From Bacteroides sp. (GTDB lineage Bacteria > Bacteroidota > Bacteroidia > Bacteroidales > Muribaculaceae), in assembly GCA_014801655.1 (NCBI GenBank), contig JAAVDT010000061.1:83114-93109 (forward strand): a stretch of DNA of 9,996 nucleotides, in the 5' to 3' direction. Under the pieces are notes generated by a model, which was not told where the DNA came from, searched no databases, and saw only the letters and a list, made by a program, of their open reading frames with translations. Positions 5,411 through 9,996 of the stretch are shown here, in pieces. The first letter of the stretch is position 1; each line of letters begins with the position of its first letter. The translations under genes and the position numbers were made by a program.

Positions 5411-6616
5411 TTAGTTCTGGAGGGGGAGCTGGATGCGGAATGTGGTGCCGACACCGGGTTCGGATGCGCTGACGAAGATGCGTCCGCCGTGGTATTGCTC
5501 GATGATGCGTCGGGCGAGGGTCAGTCCGAGACCCCAGCCGCGCTTTTTGGTGGTGAATCCGGGGCGGAACACCTCTTTACGCATTTTTCGGGTCATTCCT
5601 TTGCCGGTGTCGGTCACTTCTACTATGGCGAGGTGATGGGATAGGTCGGCGCGGGTGGTGATGGTGATTGAGCCGGTTGAATCCATTGCGTCGACGGCGT
5701 TTTTGATGAGGTTTTCAATCACCCATTCGATGAGCGGTTCCGACAGGGCCACCGGCAGGAGACCCTCGCAGCAGTCGACGCTGAGGGAGATGCGCGAGGA
5801 GATGCGGGTGCGCATATAGTCGGCGGCTCGAGTAATGACATGGTTGAGGTCGGTGGTTTCGATCTGCGGTTGTGACCCGATTTTGGAGAATCGGGAGGCG
5901 ATTGTGGAGAGACGGCGCACATCTTTGTCCATCTCTTCGACCATCATCGGGTCGCTTTCGGGGTCGTCGCGCATCAGCTCGATCCATGCCATCAGGGAGG
6001 AGATGGGAGTGCCGAGCTGATGGGCTGTCTCTTTTGAGAGGCCCACCCACACTTTGTTTTGTTCGGCGCGCTTGGTGGAGGTGACGGCAAAGTAGACCAC
6101 GATGACGAAGGCTGCCATGACGATGATCTGGATGTAGGGAAACCAGCTCAGGCGGCGCAGCAGGGTGGAGTCTTCGTAGTAGAGATGCTGGGTGATTCCG
6201 GTGGTGATTTCGATGTCGATGCGATTGTCGGAGCCGATGAGTGCGGTCAGTTTTTTCTGGAGGTAGATGCGGTTTTCGGGCACGGCGAGGGTCAGGTCGT
6301 CGTCGGGCACGGGGAGGGAGAAGTTGCGCTGCATGATGATGGAGTCGACTTCGTTGGTGAGTAGCACTGGGATGTTGTCGTTGGTTTCGATGATGCGCAG
6401 CAGGAAGTCCATCTGCGAGTCGGAGATTTCGGCATCGGCGGTGGCGAGCGATGCGATTTCTTTGGTGGCATCGGCCCATATTTGCATTCGAGAGCGTTCC
6501 TGGCGCGAGAGGTCGCCCACGATGGAGTTGGAGACATAAAGGAATATGCCGACCACGATTACGGAGGCGAGCAGGAAGGCGAAGGTGCCGTAGCGACGAA
6601 ACTCGTAGATGTTCAT
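5411..6616 (-). CDS. Membrane sensor histidine kinase
   Basis: A 401-residue kinase. A transmembrane helix at about 12-29, an extracytoplasmic sensor region at about 34-158 with no named fold that I recognise, and a second helix at about 161-179. The phosphoacceptor region has SKETAHQLGTPISSL with H199; the HQLGTP form is common in Bacteroidetes kinases. The ATPase domain has the N box ENLIKNAVDAM (301-311), G1 box DTGKGM (336-341), F box VFRPGFTTK (349-357) and G2 box RGWGLGLTL (359-367). All key residues are present, so it should autophosphorylate. No response regulator gene is in the window, so it is an orphan kinase here. Its ATG overlaps the hydrolase stop by 4 bp (ATGA), suggesting translational coupling. 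The signal is unknown. Confidence 0.92.
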   Translation of the reverse strand: MNIYEFRRYGTFAFLLASVIVVGIFLYVSNSIVGDLSRQERSRMQIWADATKEIASLATADAEISDSQMDFLLRIIETNDNIPVLLTNEVDSIIMQRNFSLPVPDDDLTLAVPENRIYLQKKLTALIGSDNRIDIEITTGITQHLYYEDSTLLRRLSWFPYIQIIVMAAFVIVVYFAVTSTKRAEQNKVWVGLSKETAHQLGTPISSLMAWIELMRDDPESDPMMVEEMDKDVRRLSTIASRFSKIGSQPQIETTDLNHVITRAADYMRTRISSRISLSVDCCEGLLPVALSEPLIEWVIENLIKNAVDAMDSTGSITITTRADLSHHLAIVEVTDTGKGMTRKMRKEVFRPGFTTKKRGWGLGLTLARRIIEQYHGGRIFVSASEPGVGTTFRIQLPLQN

Positions 6617-7962
6617 TTGCGGGATCGGGTGAAGTCGGTCAGGAATGAGGCAATGGTGCGGAGGGCGAGGGGGGAGATGGTCTGGGTGATTGTGGCATAG
6701 CCGAATGATTGTTGGCGCGAGGGTGATTCCTGGAGCATGTGGTTGAGGTCGGGGAGCAGCTCGGTGCGAGCTTGCGGCAGGGCGTCGGCTATGGCGCGGA
6801 GGTTTGGTTCGGCTTCAACCTGGAGGTCCCAGGAGCCGGCTATGGCGAGCACGGGGGCTTTGATGTCGGCGAGCCATTGCGAGGGGTCGAGGCGGATGAA
6901 TCCGATATACCAGGGGGTTGACATGGCGGCGACGGTCGGGGCGCGGCGCGTTGAGTCGGGTTCGATGCGGGCATAGAGCGAGTCGATGCGGGCGGCCACC
7001 TGAGCGGGAGTGCCGGGCTCGCGGATGGCGTCGAACACTTTGACCATCAGGGCGTGGCTTTCGGGCGATTGGGGCTGTCCGGCGTGTTCGGCAAGCATTT
7101 CGTTCTGGCGAATCATCAGGTCGCGGCCATTGATGGCCATGCCGGCGAGTGAGATGGCGAGGTCAATCTCGTCGGGGTGGCGGGCAGCATTGTAGAGCGC
7201 AATCGTGCCCCCTTCGCTGTGTCCGAGAATGCCCACGGGGATGCCCGGGAAGCGGCGTCGCAATTCGCCGACGGCTGCCATGGCGTCGCCGGCGTAGGTG
7301 ATGGTGGTGTCGTCGGGTCGGCCGGGAGAGGTGGATCCGACGCCTCGGTCGTCGCAGCGCAGCGTTGCCCAGCCCATTCGGGCGAGATAGTCGGCAATGA
7401 CGGCAAAGGGCTTGTGGCGATAGATTTCCTCATCGCGATTTTGCGCTCCGGAGCCGCTGACGAGCACTAATGCTCCGGCCGGCCGGGTGAAGGGCGCGGC
7501 GATGGTGCCTCCGATGGTGATGGAGTCGGGGGTGAGGAAGGTGATATCTTCGGTGAGGTAGAAAAATGGCGGTTGGGGTGTCTGCGGTCGGGCAGGGAGA
7601 ATGTCGTCGGGCGAGCCGGGAGTCAGGCGCAAGGGGAGCTGCATGCCTTGGGTGAAGGTGCCATCGATGGCAGGGCCTTCGGTCAGACGACCTGAAAATG
7701 AGGCGTTGAGCGCCGGAAGGGAGAGGGTGAGCAGGCTGTCGGCAAATTCAACCCGGGCGGCGGGAAAAGAATCGGCGGTCTGCATTGGCGAGTAGACCAT
7801 GGCGGCCAGCTGCTGCGGGTCGGAAGGCGAGGCAGTGATGTGGATCACCAGTGGCAGGCGCTGCATCAACATGCCTTTCCACCAGCCTTCGGCAGGGGAG
7901 GAAGCTGACACGCAGAGAACTGTGGCAAGCGTGGCGGCGAGTGTGAGGAGTCGGAGTCTCAT
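6613..7962 (-). CDS. Secreted alpha/beta hydrolase (esterase-like)
   Basis: A 449-residue protein with an N-terminal signal peptide (RLRLLTLAATLATVLCVSAS, about residues 2-21), so it acts outside the cytoplasm. Residues about 25-135 form an N-terminal beta-rich domain as in EstD/YqkD-like hydrolases; the hydrolase core follows. The likely oxyanion region is VSGSGAQNRDEE (168-179). The nucleophile elbow is GHSEGG with S249, the acid is probably D379 (GSWDLQV) and the base H408 (LNHML). A complete catalytic triad is therefore present. The substrate is probably an ester, but a peptidase-like role cannot be excluded. Starts 15 nt after xseB and overlaps the kinase start by 4 bp. No Shine-Dalgarno sequence is seen, as is usual in the phylum. 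Confidence 0.88.
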   Translation of the reverse strand: MRLRLLTLAATLATVLCVSASSPAEGWWKGMLMQRLPLVIHITASPSDPQQLAAMVYSPMQTADSFPAARVEFADSLLTLSLPALNASFSGRLTEGPAIDGTFTQGMQLPLRLTPGSPDDILPARPQTPQPPFFYLTEDITFLTPDSITIGGTIAAPFTRPAGALVLVSGSGAQNRDEEIYRHKPFAVIADYLARMGWATLRCDDRGVGSTSPGRPDDTTITYAGDAMAAVGELRRRFPGIPVGILGHSEGGTIALYNAARHPDEIDLAISLAGMAINGRDLMIRQNEMLAEHAGQPQSPESHALMVKVFDAIREPGTPAQVAARIDSLYARIEPDSTRRAPTVAAMSTPWYIGFIRLDPSQWLADIKAPVLAIAGSWDLQVEAEPNLRAIADALPQARTELLPDLNHMLQESPSRQQSFGYATITQTISPLALRTIASFLTDFTRSRK

Positions 7963-7977
7963 CGGGGTAGGGAGGGA

Positions 7978-8202
7978 TTACTTTTCGAGGTCGGCGAGGA
8001 TGGATCGAAGTTCTTCGTCGGTGGTGGTCAGGCGTGAGCGACATTCTTTGAGCAGCTCGGTGGCACGGCGGGTGTAGAGGGTCAGGCGGTCAATGTCGCA
8101 GTTGTCGCTCTGCATTGTGCGAAGTATAGAGTCGAGTTCGGCAACGGCCTGATTGTAGGTCATTTCGGCAACGGGTTTGAACTGAGGTGTCTGCTGTTCC
8201 AT
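7978..8202 (-). CDS. xseB: Exodeoxyribonuclease VII small subunit
   Basis: A 74-residue protein, the normal length for XseB. It shows the family pattern: MTYNQAVAELDSILRTMQ (14-31), then a D-I-D-x-L-T-LYTRRATELLKECRSRL helix (36-58), ending in a short acidic tail. XseB forms small helical subunits that bind several per XseA chain to make exonuclease VII, which degrades single-stranded DNA from both ends. The start ATG at 8202 is chosen because it follows the xseA stop by 7 nt; longer in-frame extensions run through xseA in another frame. Small size and position right after xseA make the identification firm. Confidence 0.93.
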   Translation of the reverse strand: MEQQTPQFKPVAEMTYNQAVAELDSILRTMQSDNCDIDRLTLYTRRATELLKECRSRLTTTDEELRSILADLEK

Positions 8203-8209
8203 GATGATG

Positions 8210-9538
8210 TTATTTCGATGTTGAAGAGTTGATGACGGTTGATGTGAAAGAGCCTGAGGCAAGAGTGGTTGTGACGGTCTGACCGGGCTGCAGGTCGGCT
8301 GCGGATCGGAGGGCGCGACCGTCGACGGTGGTGATGGAGTAGCCACGGGCCAGAGTGGCCTGCGGTGAGAGGGCTTCGAGAAGCGAGTGGCGCGACTGAA
8401 GGCGGTCGGTGGCGCGGGCAATGGCGTTGACGGCTGCCGTTGAGAGCGATGAGGCCACGCCCTGAAGGCGTGTGAACTCCGGGGCGATGCGTCGCGCTCC
8501 GGTCTGGGCCAGGAGCATGGTGTGGCGCTGCAGGGTTGACGTGGCGCGCTGCAGGGCTGCTTCAGGCGCGAAGCGGATGGTCGATTCGAGATAGGCGAGA
8601 TGGGTCTGCGCGCCCTGAATGAGGTCGGTGGCGCGAAGCATGATGTCGGCGGCCGTCTGGCGGAGTCGGGCAAGGGCTTCATCGCCTCGGCCAATGAGCC
8701 ATTCGGCTGCTGCCGTCGGGGTCTTGACGCGCATGTTGGCAACGTAGTCAAGCACGGTGATGTCGCGCTCGTGGCCGATGCCGATGATTATGGGCAGCGG
8801 GAACTGGGCCACGTTCAGGGCCAGCTCGTAGTCATCGAAAGCGAGGAGGTCGGAAGTGGCACCGCCGCCTCGGATAATGACAACGCAATCGTAGCTGTCG
8901 ATATCGGCGGCAATTTCGTCGAGCGCGGCTCTGATGGAGGGCGAGGTGCGGTCGCCCTGCATCATGGCCGTGAAGAGCCGGGTTGAGAATCGCAGGTGCG
9001 AGGGGTTGGTGTAGAGCTGATGGATGAAGTCGCCATAGCCGGCGGCGCCCGGGGCGGAGATGATGGCTATGCGCGAGGGCACGTCGGGCCACTCCAGCTC
9101 GCGGTTGAGGTTGATGACCCGTTCGGCCGTGAGGCGGGTGATGATTTCGCGTCGGCGGCGTTCGGCTTCGCCCATGGTGTAGGAGGGGTCGATTGCCGAG
9201 ATGATAAATGACATGCCGAAGGCGGGGTGGAAGTTGACCGTGCCGTAGACCATCACTTTCAGCCCGCTTTCGAGGCGGCGGCCTGTGGCGGCCATGAAAG
9301 TGGCGTTGATTGAGGGGAATGAGCTGGCCCAGATGGCGGCGCGCATGCGGGCAATGATGGAACCCGAGGCGGGGTCTTTCTCCATTAGCTCCATGTAGCA
9401 GTGGCCGTGGTTGGTGCGCAGGTCGGAGAGCTCGGCGATGACCCACACATTATGGAGCGGTGCGGCGGCCAGAGCCTGACCCACCATTCGGGCGAGAAGG
9501 CTCAGGGTGATGCCTTTTCTTTCATGGACGGGGCTCAT
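8210..9538 (-). CDS. xseA: Exodeoxyribonuclease VII large subunit
   Basis: A 442-residue catalytic subunit of exonuclease VII, a cytoplasmic single-strand DNA exonuclease used in repair and recombination. Residues about 8-115 are the N-terminal OB-fold (NVWVIAELSDLR, HGHCYMEL, VMVYGTVNF). The Exonuc_VII_L core has RIAIISAPGAAGYGDF (156-171), MQGDRTSPSIRAAL (193-206), VVIIRGGGATSDLLAFDD (219-236), IGIGHERDITVLDYVAN (252-268) and TPTAAAEWL (273-281), all conserved in the family. A long helical coiled region (about 285-390) precedes the C-terminal SPQATLARGYSI (391-402). The start at 9538 is chosen over an in-frame extension to 9754 because the OB-fold begins there and its ATG overlaps the upstream stop by 4 bp (ATGA). 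Operon partner xseB follows. Confidence 0.96.
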   Translation of the reverse strand: MSPVHERKGITLSLLARMVGQALAAAPLHNVWVIAELSDLRTNHGHCYMELMEKDPASGSIIARMRAAIWASSFPSINATFMAATGRRLESGLKVMVYGTVNFHPAFGMSFIISAIDPSYTMGEAERRRREIITRLTAERVINLNRELEWPDVPSRIAIISAPGAAGYGDFIHQLYTNPSHLRFSTRLFTAMMQGDRTSPSIRAALDEIAADIDSYDCVVIIRGGGATSDLLAFDDYELALNVAQFPLPIIIGIGHERDITVLDYVANMRVKTPTAAAEWLIGRGDEALARLRQTAADIMLRATDLIQGAQTHLAYLESTIRFAPEAALQRATSTLQRHTMLLAQTGARRIAPEFTRLQGVASSLSTAAVNAIARATDRLQSRHSLLEALSPQATLARGYSITTVDGRALRSAADLQPGQTVTTTLASGSFTSTVINSSTSK

Positions 9539-9996
9539 CGAACGGGCTCGAATTTTTTGCCGTTCCAGCGGTAGACGAGGGTCGGACGCAGGTAGGCGCT
9601 GATGGTTTCGTAGACTTCGCGGGCGAGAAATGACTCGCTGTTGTTGGTCATGGTAAGCGTTGCCGTGGCGGGGTCGTAGATGTAGCTGACGAGCATGAAG
9701 GGGAGTTGCATCTCCACTTCGTCGGCGTGGCGCTTGCCTTCGTCGGTGAGCCACTGACGGAGGTCGGGCTCGGCGAATGTCTTGGCGGTGAGGTTCTGAC
9801 GCCAGTCGGCGGAGTAGACAGAAATTTTGCTGTCAGGGGCCGGAGTGTTGACGGTGGAAATTATGGCAATCAGGCTGTCGGCACCGGCGGGGAGAGCGAC
9901 AATCTGCAGCTCGGAAGCGGGGGTGAGAATCACGTGCATTGACTCGGGGGAGAGTGCGTCGATGCGCGATTTTCCGCCCTGAGTGTTGTTGGAGGG
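9535..9996 (-). CDS. DUF3256-like protein, cut by the window edge
   Basis: The frame is open from the window edge to a TGA at 9535, giving 153 visible C-terminal residues; the N-terminus lies outside. The pattern NTQGGKSRIDALSPESM, then LTPASELQIVALP, then DSLIAIISTVNTPAPDSKISVYSADW matches my memory of the Bacteroidales family DUF3256, which usually has a signal peptide that would be in the missing part. The end, YRWNGKKFEPVR, fits a small secreted or periplasmic protein. Function unknown. An internal ATG at 9939 could be mistaken for the start, but the family pattern continues upstream of it. It overlaps xseA by 4 bp, so it is the first visible gene of the operon. Confidence 0.75.
   Translation of the reverse strand, partial: PSNNTQGGKSRIDALSPESMHVILTPASELQIVALPAGADSLIAIISTVNTPAPDSKISVYSADWRQNLTAKTFAEPDLRQWLTDEGKRHADEVEMQLPFMLVSYIYDPATATLTMTNNSESFLAREVYETISAYLRPTLVYRWNGKKFEPVR

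Noticed and set aside
9539..9754. Longer start for xseA at 9754.
   Set aside because: The added residues are Arg/His-rich out-of-frame translation of the DUF3256-like gene. The start at 9538 gives the ATGA overlap and the normal OB-fold beginning.

Overview
The window looks like a chromosomal piece of a Bacteroidales bacterium, possibly a gut Muribaculaceae-like organism. Evidence: Bacteroidetes-type promoters (TAnnTTTG -7 boxes), starts without Shine-Dalgarno sequences, a BspA-like leucine-rich-repeat protein with a Bacteroidetes-style C-terminal secretion tail, a Bacteroidetes-type HQLGTP histidine kinase, and a DUF3256-like protein next to xseA. The family-level placement is inference; no rRNA or tRNA is present to test it.

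The left part (1-4547) is an AT-rich accessory region. It holds two plus-strand genes: a Fic-domain protein with an N-terminal winged helix (345-1379) and a secreted BspA-like LRR / Ig-like protein (2268-3812). Four direct copies of one interspersed repeat surround them (1-344, 1422-1622, 3916-4263, 4264-4350), together with two copies of a small two-hairpin REP-like element (1647-1708, 4405-4495). The repeats are not random debris. The region 3916-4468 reproduces the order 'repeat - fic promoter - [fic] - repeat - REP' seen at 1-1708, but everything between the fic start codon and the middle of the second repeat is missing. It therefore looks like a second fic cassette that lost its gene and kept a 159-bp promoter/operator segment differing at only one base. 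Between fic and the LRR gene lies a leader of about 450 bp with one or two promoters and several long-range complementary segments, possibly a small RNA.

The right part (4548-9996) is a compact GC-rich minus-strand operon read from right to left: DUF3256-like protein (cut by the window edge), xseA, xseB, a secreted alpha/beta hydrolase, a sensor histidine kinase and a Cof-type HAD phosphatase. Junctions are 4-bp ATGA overlaps or short gaps (7, 15 and 26 nt), so co-transcription is likely. XseA and XseB form exodeoxyribonuclease VII. The other members are envelope or housekeeping functions with no obvious shared pathway. The operon converges on the LRR gene, and the shared 3' intergenic space is filled by the repeats.

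The most unusual items are the gene-less second fic cassette, the Gln at the usual catalytic His of the Fic motif, the covarying two-hairpin REP element, and the candidate structured RNA ahead of the LRR gene.
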